Assembly (NCBI GenBank): GCA_018335035.1
Contig: JAGXKT010000003.1
Span: forward strand, 78,623-142,622
From: Phycisphaerae bacterium
Lineage (GTDB): Bacteria; Planctomycetota; Phycisphaerae; SM23-33
DNA: 64,000 bases
Direction: 5' to 3'
Below, piece after piece: positions 24,744 through 34,152 of the stretch. The position numbers were made by a program, and so were the translations under genes. How positions within the stretch are numbered: the stretch's first letter is position 1; every line of letters starts with the position of its first letter. The notes under the pieces are model-generated. The model saw only the letters and a list, made by a program, of their open reading frames with translations. It made no database searches and was not told the origin of the DNA.

Positions 24744-27470
24744 ATGAGCGCAGGCAGCCCGGACATCATCGGGCGCCTCGCCGGTTCGGGCGAGCGCCCG
24801 CGTCCGGAGGGCATGTTTCGCTGTGCGCTGAGCGATACGTCGCACAAGGTCACCTCGCGGTCGCGCCGTAGATTCCGATTGGTCCGCCGACCCAAATTGC
24901 CGCGTCCGAAGTGGGTCGTGCTTATCGCCCTCGTGTTGGCGGCGCTGTGGTGGGTGCTCGACGCGTCGATCCAGTCGCTGGTGTACGGTGAGACCACCTT
25001 CGGCACAGCGCTGTTGCAGGGCACCTCGCCGCACACGTGGCTGCACCGGCTCGTGGGCGTCGTCATGCTGCTGGGCTTCGGCGCCTTGACCGCCTGGATG
25101 GTCCATCACCTGCACCGGGCGCGGCGCTACGCCGCCCACCTCAACAGCGTGCTGGCCGCCATCCGCCGCGTCAATCAGCTCATCACACGCGAGACCGACG
25201 AGACCCGCCTGCTTGCCGAGGCCTGCCGCCTGATCGCCGAAGGACGCGGCTGGACCAACGCGTGGATCGGGCATATCGACGACGGCCGGCTCATCGACAC
25301 CTACCATGCCGGATTCGACGGCGGGTTCGAGCCGATGCAGGCGATGCTCGCGGCCGGGCGGCGCCCGGCGTGCGTGCGCCGCGCGCTGGACAGCGGCGAG
25401 CTTCAGATCGTCACGGACCCGGCCGTGGACTGCCCCGACTGCCCCATCCCCGATCGCTGCGAGGCCGAGGCGGGCATGACCGCTCTGCTGCGCCACGGGG
25501 AGCAAACCTTCGGCTGGCTGACGATCATCTGTCCGGAACGCTACGCCACCGACGCCGACGAGCAGGACCTGCTGGGCGAACTGGCCGACGACATCGCCTT
25601 CGCCCTGCACTCACTCCAGGCCCAGCGGACCGCGCACCAGCGCGAGGCGCACTTCCGCGGCGTGTTCGACACGTCGGTGGACGCCATTCTGGTATTCGAC
25701 ATGGCGGGCGCCATTGCCGCGGCGAACCCGGCCGCCTGCCGGCTCTACGGGTACACGTCCGAGGAGATGACGCATCTGTCCGGGCGGGACATCGTCCACC
25801 CGGACTACTACCACCTGTTCGAGGATTTCAGGCGGCAACTGCGGACCACCGGCGAATTCCACGCCGAGAGCAGGGACGTCCGCAAGGACGGCACGCCGTT
25901 CGACGTCGAGGTCCGCGGCAGCACGTTCATGTATCGCAACGAGCCGCACCTGATGGCGATCGTCCGCGACATCACCGATCGCAAACGCACGGAGCAGGCT
26001 GCACGGCAGCGCGAGCAGTTTCTCCAGGACGTCTTCGACGCCATCCGCGACGGGCTGAGCGTGCTGGACCGCGACCTGACCATCATACGGACAAACCAAC
26101 AGCTCAAGGAAGTGCACTCCGATCAGCTCCCCCTGGAGGGCAAGAAGTGCTACGCCGTTTTCCAGCATCGCGACAGCCCGTGCCCCTGGTGCCCGACGCT
26201 CAAGACCTTCGAGACCGGAACGGCGCAAACGGCCGAGGTCGCCCACCCGCGCAGCAACGGGCGGCAGGGCTGGGCCGATCTGAGCGTCTACCCGCTGACA
26301 AACGAACGCGGCGAGGTGGTCCGCGCCATCGAGTACGTCCGGGACATCACGGAACGCAAGGAAGCGCAACAGGCCCTGCACGCCAGCGAGGAGCGTTTCC
26401 GCCGCGCCGTCGCTGAAGCGCCGTTTCCCATCATGCTCCACGCCGAGGACGGCGAAGTGCTCACTGTCAACAAGGCGTGGACGCAGATCAGCGGATACGC
26501 ACATGCCGAAATCCCCACCATGGCGGCGTGGACGGAGAGGGCGTACGTCGAGCAGAAGGAGGCGGTCCGCGCCGACATCGAGCGCCTCTTTGAGCTGGAC
26601 CAGCGCATCGACGAGGGCGAATACACCATCACCTGCCGCGACGGAACTCGGCGCGTATGGGATTTCAGCAGCGCCCCGCTGCCGCCCCTGCCCGACGGGC
26701 GGCGGCAGGTCATCAGCATGGCCGCCGACGTCACCGGGCGCAAGGGCGCCGAAGGCGAATTGGCCGCCCGCAACGCCGAGATGGAGCGATTCGTCTACAC
26801 CGTCTCGCACGACCTGCGCAGCCCGCTGATTACCATCCGCGGATTTCTCGGCCACCTGGCCGAAGACGCCGAGGCGGGCGACGCCGAGCGCCTCCGCGAC
26901 GACGTGGGGCGGATCACCGCCGCGGCCGACCACATGAACGAACTGCTCAACGGGCTGCTGGAGCTGTCCCGCGTCGGGCGCGTCGCCAACCCGACCGAGT
27001 CGGTGAACCTCGCCGCGCTCGTCGAGGAGGTCCTGGCCTCGCTGGCCGGCGTGCTGGCGCCGGAAGGTTCCGACGCCCCGCCCGTGGCGGTCGACGTCGC
27101 CGACGACCTGCCCACGGTCCTCGGCGACCGCCGGCGCCTCTTCGAAGTCTACCAGAACCTCATCGAGAACGCCGTCCGCTTCATGGGCCCGCAGTCCGCC
27201 CCGCGGATCGAGATCGGCATCCGCCGGCGCGACGGCGCGGCGCAGTTCTACGTGCGGGACAACGGCATCGGCATCGAGCCCAAGTACGCCGAGGCGATCT
27301 TCGACCTGTTCGGCAAGCTGGATGCCGACAGCCCGGGCGCCGGCGTGGGCCTGCCGATCGTCCAGCGCATCGTCGAGGTCCATGGCGGGCGGATCTGGAT
27401 CGAATCCGACGGGCCCGGCACCGGCGCCACGTTCTACTTCACGCTCGCGGAGATGCAGGAGGCCGACTGA
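24744..27470 (+). CDS. Membrane histidine kinase (2 TM, GAF, 3 PAS, HisKA, HATPase)
   Basis: Sensor kinase of 908 residues. TM1 at 57-77 and TM2 at 102-121 lie close together, so most sensing is cytoplasmic. A GAF-like domain spans about 150-295. PAS1 (about 300-420) has FRGVFDTSVDAILVFD. PAS2 (about 430-545) has the cysteine cluster DSPCPWCPTLKTFETG. PAS3 spans about 550-665. HisKA near 690 has TVSHDLRSPLITIRGF. HATPase has DNGIGIEPKYAEAIFDLF and GAGVGLPIVQRI. The start is chosen by a GGGGGAAAGGA ribosome binding site; the track form starts 56 codons earlier. It overlaps the next receiver gene by one base (TGATG), giving the bacteriophytochrome/Rcp1-like kinase-regulator layout. The linker after TM2 is partly duplicated as a scrap at 30361. 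Confidence 0.93.
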   Translation: MSAGSPDIIGRLAGSGERPRPEGMFRCALSDTSHKVTSRSRRRFRLVRRPKLPRPKWVVLIALVLAALWWVLDASIQSLVYGETTFGTALLQGTSPHTWLHRLVGVVMLLGFGALTAWMVHHLHRARRYAAHLNSVLAAIRRVNQLITRETDETRLLAEACRLIAEGRGWTNAWIGHIDDGRLIDTYHAGFDGGFEPMQAMLAAGRRPACVRRALDSGELQIVTDPAVDCPDCPIPDRCEAEAGMTALLRHGEQTFGWLTIICPERYATDADEQDLLGELADDIAFALHSLQAQRTAHQREAHFRGVFDTSVDAILVFDMAGAIAAANPAACRLYGYTSEEMTHLSGRDIVHPDYYHLFEDFRRQLRTTGEFHAESRDVRKDGTPFDVEVRGSTFMYRNEPHLMAIVRDITDRKRTEQAARQREQFLQDVFDAIRDGLSVLDRDLTIIRTNQQLKEVHSDQLPLEGKKCYAVFQHRDSPCPWCPTLKTFETGTAQTAEVAHPRSNGRQGWADLSVYPLTNERGEVVRAIEYVRDITERKEAQQALHASEERFRRAVAEAPFPIMLHAEDGEVLTVNKAWTQISGYAHAEIPTMAAWTERAYVEQKEAVRADIERLFELDQRIDEGEYTITCRDGTRRVWDFSSAPLPPLPDGRRQVISMAADVTGRKGAEGELAARNAEMERFVYTVSHDLRSPLITIRGFLGHLAEDAEAGDAERLRDDVGRITAAADHMNELLNGLLELSRVGRVANPTESVNLAALVEEVLASLAGVLAPEGSDAPPVAVDVADDLPTVLGDRRRLFEVYQNLIENAVRFMGPQSAPRIEIGIRRRDGAAQFYVRDNGIGIEPKYAEAIFDLFGKLDADSPGAGVGLPIVQRIVEVHGGRIWIESDGPGTGATFYFTLAEMQEAD

Positions 27471-27922
27471 TGCCCCCCGAACCAACCCAACCCGACACGC
27501 TGCACGTGTTGCTGGTCGAGGACAACGACGACCACGCCGAGCTGATCCGCCGCTCGCTGGGCGACCACAACGTGCCCAACACGCTTGACGTGGTCCGCGA
27601 CGGCGCCGCGGCGATGGACTACCTCTTCGGATCGGACGCCGGCGGCGCGGCGCCGAAACGGCCGCATCTGGTCCTGCTGGACCTGCGCCTGCCGAAGATC
27701 GACGGGCTGGAGGTGCTGCGGCGCATCAAGGAATCCGAGGCGCTCAAGGAGTTGCCCGTGGTGGTCGTCACGACCTCCGAGGCCGAGAGCGACGTCGCCC
27801 GCGCCTACCAACACCACGCCAACAGCTACCTGGTCAAGCCGCTGGACTTCCGCGAATTCACCAAGCTGATGGAGGACCTCGGCCTCTACTGGCTGGGGTG
27901 GAATCGAAACCCTTGGGCATGA
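27470..27922 (+). CDS. Rcp1-type single-domain response regulator
   Basis: Receiver of 150 residues: VLLVEDNDDHAELI, VRDGAAAMDYLFG, phosphoacceptor in LVLLDLRLPKIDGLE, VVTTSEAE and NSYLVKPLDFREF. The ending GLYWLGWNRNP is characteristic of the Rcp1/CheY-like family that pairs with phytochrome-like or PAS/GAF kinases. It starts 1 base within the stop of the kinase gene before it, so it is the likely cognate regulator. No output domain is present. Confidence 0.94.
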   Translation: MPPEPTQPDTLHVLLVEDNDDHAELIRRSLGDHNVPNTLDVVRDGAAAMDYLFGSDAGGAAPKRPHLVLLDLRLPKIDGLEVLRRIKESEALKELPVVVVTTSEAESDVARAYQHHANSYLVKPLDFREFTKLMEDLGLYWLGWNRNPWA

Positions 27923-27965
27923 GCCGCCCGCAATCGTCCGATAAGAGGTAAGTACGAGGGACATC

Positions 27966-30317
27966 ATGGCCGAGTCCGTACGCCAAAAAGTCACCGAGGC
28001 GATTCGCGAGGACGCGGGTACCGCCCAACGGAAGACGGTTCTGGCCGTCGAGGACGACGAGGCGCAGCGCGAGTTGATCCGCCGGGCGTTCGCGCGCGCC
28101 GGCGACACGTACGACGTGACCTTCGCCGGCGACATTGCCGAGGCCCGCGAGCGAATCGCCACGGATCCGCCGGACCTGGCGCTGGTGGACTGGATGCTTC
28201 CCGACGGAAAGGGCCTGTCACTCTGCGCCGAGGAGGTCACCGGCGAGATCCCCGTGGTGATCATGACCGGCTACGGCGACGAGCAGCTCGCCGTCAACGC
28301 CATCAAGGCCGGGGCACTGGACTACGTCGTCAAGTCGGCCGAGAGCTTCTCCGAGCTGCCCCACGTCGTCGAGCGCGCGTTGCGCGAGTGGCGGCACGTG
28401 CTCGCCGGGCGTCGGGCCGAGGAATCCCTCCGCGAGGGCGAGCGGCGCCTGGCCAAGGCCCAGCGGATCGCCCACATCGGCGACTGGCAATGGAATCTCC
28501 AGACGCAGGACTGCGAGGGATCCGACGAACTCTACCGCATCCTGGGGCTGCCGACCGGGGAGCTGCTCAGCCCGCGGCGTCTGCTGTCTCTGGTCCACCC
28601 GGAGGACCGTGACCACTGGTCGAAGGCGCTATCCGCCGCGGCCGACCACGGTCAGCCCGTCAGCATCGACGTCCGCGCGGTCCGCCCGGACGGTACCGTC
28701 GTCTGGATCCACGTCGAGGGCGAATCCGTCGGCAACGGGCGCGGTCGGGTCGTCACGTTGACCCTCCAGGACACCACGGAGCGCAAAAAGGCCGAGCAGG
28801 CCCTGCGCCAGAGCGAACGCCTGCTGCGGAAAGTCGTGGACACCAGCCCGACGCTGATCTTCGTCAAGGACGCCGACGGTCGGTACCTGATGGTCAACCG
28901 GGCCATGGCGGAGCTGTACGGGACCACGCCGCTGGCGATGACCGGCAAGACCGATGCGGACTACGCCCGGCAGTCGCGCCTGGGCGATACGGAGGCGACC
29001 AAGTTCGCCGATGACGATCGGGAGGTCATCCGAACCGGCCAGCCCAAGCACATCGACGCCGAGCCGTTCACCGCTGCCGACGGGTCCATGCGCTGGTACC
29101 GGACGATCAAGGTGCCCCTGGAATTGGAGAGCAATGCCAGTTGCACCCTGGGCGTTGCGCTGGACATCACCCAGCGCCGCCGCGCTGAACAGCAACTCCT
29201 GCAGGCCCAGAAAATGGAGGCGATCGGCCAGCTCGCCGGCGGCGTCGCGCACGACTTCCGCAACCAGTTGACCGTTATCAAGGGCTTCGCCGAGATGCTC
29301 AAGCGCCGGAACGAAGTCAGCGACAGCGGACGCGACAAGATCGAGCAGATCCTCAAGGCGGCCGACCGGTCCACACGGCTGACGCAGCAGTTGCTGGCCT
29401 TCAGCCGACAGGAGATCCTCCAACCGGCGGTCGTCGACCTCCGCACGCTCGTCAGCGAGTTGGAGAAGACCTTGCCGCGCATGATCGGCGAGGACGTCCG
29501 CCTGGTGCTCGAACCGGGCGAAGGGCCGTGCCACACCGAACTGGACCCCGCGCTGTTCGACCAGGCGGTGATCAACCTGGCGCTGAACGCGCGCGACGCC
29601 ATGCCGGACGGCGGCACGCTGACCATCCGCACCGAATGCACCGGTGACCAGGCGGTCGTCACCGTCATCGACACCGGCACCGGCATGGATGAGCACACGC
29701 GCGAGCACCTCTTCGAGCCGTTCTTCACCACCAAAGGCGTCGGCGAAGGCACCGGGTTGGGCCTGTCGATGGTCTACGGCTTCGTCACCCAGACCGGCGG
29801 AACCATCAGCTACCACAGCGAGCCGGGCAAGGGCACGACGTTCCGCCTGGCATTTCCGCTGGCCGCCCCGCCCGAGGCCGAAGAGGTGCCGGCCGAGGTG
29901 CATCATCACCCCGAAACCGGCGACAACGGCTCCGGAACGGTCCTCGTGGTCGAGGACGAACAGGAGGTCCGCCAACTGGTCGTCGGCATTCTTCGCCACA
30001 ACGGATACACGGTCATCGAGACCGGCAACGCCAACGAGGCCCTGCCCGAAGGCGAGCACTATCAGGGCGACATCGACCTGCTGATCGCCGACCTCGTCAT
30101 CCCCGATATGAGCGGTACCGAACTGGCCGCACGCATCAGAGCCGTCCGTCCGGACATCGCCGTGCTCTACATCACCGGCTACGCCGGCCAGGAGCTGCGC
30201 CGACGGGGCTTCGATGATGTCGCCGGCAATGTGCTCATCAAGCCGTTCAGCCAGGACGACCTGCTCGCGCGCGTCGCCGAGACTCTTGCCGCCCGCGAGG
30301 CGGACGACGAGCACTGA
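27966..30317 (+). CDS. Hybrid histidine kinase REC-PAS-PAS-HisKA-HATPase-REC
   Basis: Soluble kinase of 783 residues. The N-terminal receiver (about 22-140) has [12 protein letters not shown] and [13 protein letters not shown]. The first PAS (about 160-270) is of the PAS_3 type with [11 protein letters not shown]; the second PAS (about 280-400) has [14 protein letters not shown]. HisKA has phospho-His in [17 protein letters not shown]. HATPase has [19 protein letters not shown] and [13 protein letters not shown]-terminal receiver (about 660-775) has [10 protein letters not shown] and [13 protein letters not shown]. It lies 43 bases after the Rcp1-like gene, with a GAGGTAAGTACGAGGGA stretch upstream. 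An input receiver suggests it is driven by another kinase, possibly the one at 24744. Confidence 0.93.
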   Translation: MAESVRQKVTEAIREDAGTAQRKTVLAVEDDEAQRELIRRAFARAGDTYDVTFAGDIAEARERIATDPPDLALVDWMLPDGKGLSLCAEEVTGEIPVVIMTGYGDEQLAVNAIKAGALDYVVKSAESFSELPHVVERALREWRHVLAGRRAEESLREGERRLAKAQRIAHIGDWQWNLQTQDCEGSDELYRILGLPTGELLSPRRLLSLVHPEDRDHWSKALSAAADHGQPVSIDVRAVRPDGTVVWIHVEGESVGNGRGRVVTLTLQDTTERKKAEQALRQSERLLRKVVDTSPTLIFVKDADGRYLMVNRAMAELYGTTPLAMTGKTDADYARQSRLGDTEATKFADDDREVIRTGQPKHIDAEPFTAADGSMRWYRTIKVPLELESNASCTLGVALDITQRRRAEQQLLQAQKMEAIGQLAGGVAHDFRNQLTVIKGFAEMLKRRNEVSDSGRDKIEQILKAADRSTRLTQQLLAFSRQEILQPAVVDLRTLVSELEKTLPRMIGEDVRLVLEPGEGPCHTELDPALFDQAVINLALNARDAMPDGGTLTIRTECTGDQAVVTVIDTGTGMDEHTREHLFEPFFTTKGVGEGTGLGLSMVYGFVTQTGGTISYHSEPGKGTTFRLAFPLAAPPEAEEVPAEVHHHPETGDNGSGTVLVVEDEQEVRQLVVGILRHNGYTVIETGNANEALPEGEHYQGDIDLLIADLVIPDMSGTELAARIRAVRPDIAVLYITGYAGQELRRRGFDDVAGNVLIKPFSQDDLLARVAETLAAREADDEH

Positions 30318-30360
30318 CCCCCCGGGGTCCGTGCCGAGCCCGACGCCGGCGGCCGCGCCG

Positions 30361-30440
30361 CATTGCGCCGCGCACCGCCACAGCGTGCTGCGCACCATCC
30401 GCCGCGTCAATCAGCTCATCGCGCGAGACGGACGCGATCC
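30361..30440 (+). pseudogene. Remnant of a sensor-kinase linker
   Basis: About 75 bases closely match the linker of the kinase at 24744, including ATCCGCCGCGTCAATCAGCT exactly. In translation they give HSVLRTIRRVNQLIAR compared with NSVLAAIRRVNQLITR. The similarity fades on both sides and the frame has no start or rest of gene. It lies between the REC-PAS kinase and tRNA-Gly, so it is a decayed duplicate. Confidence 0.7.
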
Positions 30441-30475
30441 GGCCGCGTGCCACCGTCCGGCTCCCCGCTGACCGC

Positions 30476-30504
30476 TTGCGACGACCGCGCCCGCGGCGTA
30501 GAAT
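30476..30504 (+). promoter_or_regulatory. Promoter of tRNA-Gly
   Basis: TTGCGA, then 17 bases, then TAGAAT, about 30 bases before the tRNA. Spacing is ideal and the -10 is one base from consensus. Confidence 0.6.
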
Positions 30505-30533
30505 CTCCCCGTCCCCGTTTTGGACAGACGCCC

Positions 30534-30606
30534 GCGGGCGTAGCTCAACTGGAAGAGCTCCAGCCTTCCAAGCTGGTTGTTGCCGGTTCGAATCCGGTCG
30601 CCCGCT
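30534..30606 (+). tRNA. tRNA-Gly, anticodon TCC
   Basis: This is a 73-base cloverleaf. The acceptor GCGGGCG pairs with CGCCCGC. The D-stem is GCTC/GAGC. The anticodon stem CCAGC/GCTGG holds loop CTTCCAA (anticodon TCC). The T-arm GCCGG-TTCGAAT-CCGGT has the usual TTC. The discriminator base is T and the 3' CCA is not encoded. It reads GGA and probably GGG codons. Confidence 0.95.
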
Positions 30607-30756
30607 TCATGACGCCCGTTGACATGATCTGCCCGCGGGCGTCTATCTTGCGCCCCGTCAAAGCCTTGCGACGATCCGGTTCGCCACGCCGATCCCGCCG
30701 CGGTGGCGGGCGGACGCCAGGCGAGCAATTATCCGAGGCGGTGCGCAAGGGACGGT

Positions 30757-32724
30757 ATGATGGCGCAGCTTCGACGCACGACGAGAGGCCGTGACGCACG
30801 CGATACGCACCGGCGGGCGGTGCGGCACACGGCACGACGGTTGGCGACGGTGCTTGTGATGCTGCTGATCCCGCAGGCAGCCGGCGCTGAGGGCCCCAGG
30901 TTCCTCGGCAACATCTGGAAGACCCACTGGTCCGCTCCGCCGGAGCACTTCGGCGCACTGTTCACGCAGGTCACGCCGGAGAACGCCGGCAAATGGGGCG
31001 CCGCCGAAGGCACACGGGGACGGATCAACTGGCCCCCGCTGGACAAGATGTATGCATGGGCCGCTCGCACGAAGGCGCGGACGAAACAGCATACCTTCAT
31101 CTGGGGGCAGCAGCAGCCGGCCTGGACGAAGACGTTCGCAAATGCCGAGGAGGCGCGCGCGGCCATAGAACGGTGGATCAAGTCGTACATGGACCGCTAC
31201 GGCGACCACGTTGACATGATCGACGTGGTCAATGAGCCGCTGCATCACACGCCGAGCTACCGAAAGTACATTGGCGGCGACGGGGCCACCGGATGGGATT
31301 GGGTCGTCTGGGCCTTTGCGACGGCCCGCAGGCATGCCCCGAATGCGAAGCTTCACATCAACGACTACGACATTCTGAAATCCGAGAAGAACGTCGACAA
31401 GTACCTGCGCATTATCAACATCCTGAAGGAAAGGGAGTTGATCGACGGCATCGGCGTGCAGGCCCATTTCCTCGAAGGCGTCGATCGCGGCAGGATAAAG
31501 CGCAACCTGGATCGGCTGGCCGAAACGGGCTTGCCCATCCACGTCAGCGAGTATGACGTGGACCGGGCGAACGATGAGGAACAGCTCCGCATATACAAGG
31601 AGCAATTCCCGTTGTTCTGGGAGCACCCGGCCGTCATGGGGGTGACGCTCTGGGGATATCAGCAGGGGCACATCTGGCGCAAGAACGCCTACTTGCAGAG
31701 AAAGGACGGTTCGGCGCGTCCGGCCCTGACGTGGCTTCGATCCTATATCAAGCAGGCAGGAACCCGTCGCAGCAGGGAGAAGACGCATGCCGTCCCGGAA
31801 TCGTTGTCGTGGACGACGGGCAAGCCGATCATCGACGCGCGGGCGTTCGCGAACGATGAGTGGATCGCCCTGAAGGACCCGTCAATTGTGCGTCACAAGG
31901 GCCGCTACCACCTGTTTTGCACACTCAGAGGCAAGACGCGCAGCCATGCGCTTGTGTATACGTCGTTTTCCGACTTCGACGAGGCGCAGGAATCGAAGCC
32001 GGTTGTGCTGCCAAACCATGACGGCTACGCGGCCGCGCCGCAGGTGTTCTACTTTTCGCCGCACAAGAAGTGGTACCTTGTGTGCCAGGCCGCGAAGGAC
32101 GGGTGGCGTCCCCGCAGCCAGGCCGCCTTCGCCACGACCGACGACATCGCGGCCCCCGATTCGTGGACGCCGCTGGAGCCGCTGGGCCTGCAAAGGACAC
32201 GGGACAAGTACAACCTGGATTACTGGGTGATCTGCGACGGGCCCACGGCCTACATATTCTGGACGTCAGACAACGGCAAACTGTGGCGAGCCCGGACGGC
32301 CAAGACGGACTTCCCTGCCGGATGGAGCAAACCGGTTCTTGCCCACAGGGGCGACATATTCGAAGCCGGCCACATTTACAGGGCAAAGGGGCGTGATCTG
32401 TTCTTCAACGTCATCGAAGCCCGCCGGCGCGGTGATCGGCGTTATTTCAAGGTGCTGTACGCCGACAGGTTGGACGGGGCATGGCGGCATATGCCGGAGG
32501 GCTCCGACGGGATCTACGCGGCGGCCGAGACGGTGAAGCAGACGGCGGGCACCTGGGCGGATTCCATAAGTCACGGCGAGCTGCTGCGCGACACAAACGA
32601 CGAGACCCTTCGGGCCGATCTGACGGCCGAGTTCATCTTCCAGGGCGTGCTGGACAGGCAACGAAGGGGCCGGGCGTACGGCGACATCCCCTGGAAGCTC
32701 GGCGTGCTTCGTTCGGCGAGGTAG
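30757..32724 (+). CDS. Secreted GH10 xylanase fused to a GH62-type arabinofuranosidase
   Basis: Bifunctional hemicellulase of about 655 residues. After a long basic n-region and hydrophobic core (RRLATVLVMLLIPQAAGAEG) comes a GH10 endo-1,4-beta-xylanase domain (about 45-345): KQHTFIWGQQQPAW, acid/base Glu in IDVVNEPLHH, nucleophile Glu in PIHVSEYDV and VTLWGYQQGHIWR. The second domain (about 360-655) fits GH62 alpha-L-arabinofuranosidases: ALKDPSIVRHKGRYHLFCT, AAPQVFYFSPHKKWYLV, YWVICDGPTAYIFWTSDNG. The pair would cut arabinoxylan backbones and remove arabinose branches, outside the cytoplasm. The start is uncertain: ATG 30757 with AAGGGA upstream is preferred, but the signal sequence is unusually far in. 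It is alone, with no sugar-transport genes beside it. Confidence 0.88.
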   Translation: MMAQLRRTTRGRDARDTHRRAVRHTARRLATVLVMLLIPQAAGAEGPRFLGNIWKTHWSAPPEHFGALFTQVTPENAGKWGAAEGTRGRINWPPLDKMYAWAARTKARTKQHTFIWGQQQPAWTKTFANAEEARAAIERWIKSYMDRYGDHVDMIDVVNEPLHHTPSYRKYIGGDGATGWDWVVWAFATARRHAPNAKLHINDYDILKSEKNVDKYLRIINILKERELIDGIGVQAHFLEGVDRGRIKRNLDRLAETGLPIHVSEYDVDRANDEEQLRIYKEQFPLFWEHPAVMGVTLWGYQQGHIWRKNAYLQRKDGSARPALTWLRSYIKQAGTRRSREKTHAVPESLSWTTGKPIIDARAFANDEWIALKDPSIVRHKGRYHLFCTLRGKTRSHALVYTSFSDFDEAQESKPVVLPNHDGYAAAPQVFYFSPHKKWYLVCQAAKDGWRPRSQAAFATTDDIAAPDSWTPLEPLGLQRTRDKYNLDYWVICDGPTAYIFWTSDNGKLWRARTAKTDFPAGWSKPVLAHRGDIFEAGHIYRAKGRDLFFNVIEARRRGDRRYFKVLYADRLDGAWRHMPEGSDGIYAAAETVKQTAGTWADSISHGELLRDTNDETLRADLTAEFIFQGVLDRQRRGRAYGDIPWKLGVLRSAR

Positions 32725-32857
32725 GGCTCAAGAGGGCGCATTGTGTGTCCGGGCCGGCGAAGGGGGCAATGTCGCCTTGCCCGCCCGTGGCGGCGCCGCG
32801 TGCTCGTCACGGCGCGAAGCGGATCGTACGTCATCGCAAGGGCGTCTCGCCCTGCGT

Positions 32858-34078
32858 TTACGCGCGTCGGATGCGCCCGAAGCGGCGTTTGCCAACGCGG
32901 AGGACGGCGCCGTCGGGCGGTGCGACGTGCGCGTGGGGGTCGGTGATCTTCTCGCCGTCGAGGCTGACGGCATTCTGCGACACCAGCCGGCGCGCGGCGC
33001 TGTTGCTGTCGGCGAAGCCGGCGGCGGTGATCAACTCCACGATTCCCATCGCCTCGCCGGCCAGTGGCACCTCCGGCATGTCCGTCGGCACGTCCTTCTG
33101 TGCGAAGACGCGGTCGAACTCCGCCGCGGCGGCATCGGCGGCGTCGGCGCCGTGGTAGATGGCGACAATCTCGCGGGCCAGCGTCGCCTTGGCCTCGCGC
33201 GGGTGCGTCCGCTCGGGGTCGGCCAGCTCGGCGATCCGTTCTGGCGGCAGTTCCGTCGCCAGCAGCGCGTAGTTCTCCATCAGCGTATCGGGGATGGACA
33301 TGACCTTGCCGAACATGTCGGCCGGGGCGTCGGTGACGGCGACGTAGTTGTCCTTGGACTTGCTCATCTTCTGCTCGCCGTCGAGCCCGACGAGCAGCGG
33401 GAAGACCATGACCACCTGCGGGCGCTTGCCGGCGTTTTCCATGAGCTGACGCCCGACGAGGTTGTTGAAGGTCTGGTCGGTGCCGCCGAGTTCGACGTCG
33501 GCGTCGATGCAGACGCTGTCGTAGCCCTGCACGAAGGGGTAGAGGAACTCGTGCACGCCGATGGGGACGTTGGCCTTGTAGCGCGTCTCGAACGTGTCGC
33601 GCTCCATCATGCGGGCGACAGTCATCTGCGAGGTCAGGCGGATCACGTCGGCGAAGCTCAGGTCGGCCAGCCACTCGCTGTTGCGGCGGATCTCGAGCTT
33701 CTCCGGCGCGGTGTCCAGCACGGTACCGGCCTGCTCGACGTACGTGGCGGCGTTGGCCTCGATCGCGTCGCCGGTGAGCATCGGGCGGGTCTTGTTCGTG
33801 CCGCTGGGGTCGCCGATGCGGGCGGTGTAGTCGCCGATGATCAGCACGGCCCGGTGCCCGAGGTCCTGGAACTTGCGGACCTGCCGGAGTTGGACGACGT
33901 GCCCGATGTGGATGTCCGGCGAGGTCGGGTCCAGCCCGAGCTTGATGCGCAACTGCCGGCCGGTCTTGGCGGCCTCGACGAGCCGGGCGCGGAGGTCGGC
34001 CTCCGTGTAGACCGCCTCACAGCCGCGCGTCAGCCGCGCGATCTGCCCGTCAAGCTCGGTGTCCGTGATTTCGGGCAT
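32858..34078 (-). CDS. tyrS: Tyrosyl-tRNA synthetase
   Basis: Class I aminoacyl-tRNA synthetase charging tRNA-Tyr, 406 residues, normal bacterial length. Seen: HIGH motif in SPDIHIGHVVQLRQ, tyrosine pocket GGTDQTFNNLVGRQL, KMSKS motif in GEQKMSKSKDNYV, and a C-terminal S4-like RNA-binding domain (about 345-400, SNSAARRLVSQNAVSLDGEK). Cytosolic. It is divergent from prfB with back-to-back promoters in a 74-base gap. It ends 133 bases from the GH10 gene, which converges on it. Confidence 0.97.
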   Translation of the reverse strand: MPEITDTELDGQIARLTRGCEAVYTEADLRARLVEAAKTGRQLRIKLGLDPTSPDIHIGHVVQLRQVRKFQDLGHRAVLIIGDYTARIGDPSGTNKTRPMLTGDAIEANAATYVEQAGTVLDTAPEKLEIRRNSEWLADLSFADVIRLTSQMTVARMMERDTFETRYKANVPIGVHEFLYPFVQGYDSVCIDADVELGGTDQTFNNLVGRQLMENAGKRPQVVMVFPLLVGLDGEQKMSKSKDNYVAVTDAPADMFGKVMSIPDTLMENYALLATELPPERIAELADPERTHPREAKATLAREIVAIYHGADAADAAAAEFDRVFAQKDVPTDMPEVPLAGEAMGIVELITAAGFADSNSAARRLVSQNAVSLDGEKITDPHAHVAPPDGAVLRVGKRRFGRIRRA

Positions 34079-34087
34079 GGGGCGGTC

Positions 34088-34116
34088 AGTCTAGCGGGCC
34101 GGACGGTCGGCCGCAA
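34088..34116 (-). promoter_or_regulatory. Promoter of tyrS
   Basis: On the minus strand TTGCGG, a 17-base spacer and TAGACT stand just before the tyrS ATG; the predicted leader is very short (a few bases). No T-box or other leader structure fits in this gap. Confidence 0.55.
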
Positions 34117-34117
34117 C

Positions 34118-34146
34118 TTGTCGTCGCGACGTGCGGCTGGTAGGAT
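34118..34146 (+). promoter_or_regulatory. Promoter of prfB
   Basis: TTGTCG, 17 bases, TAGGAT. The -10 ends only 6 bases before the prfB ATG, so the transcript would be leaderless; alternatively the same AGGA serves as ribosome binding site of a transcript begun further upstream. Confidence 0.4.
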
Positions 34147-34152
34147 GGCGTC

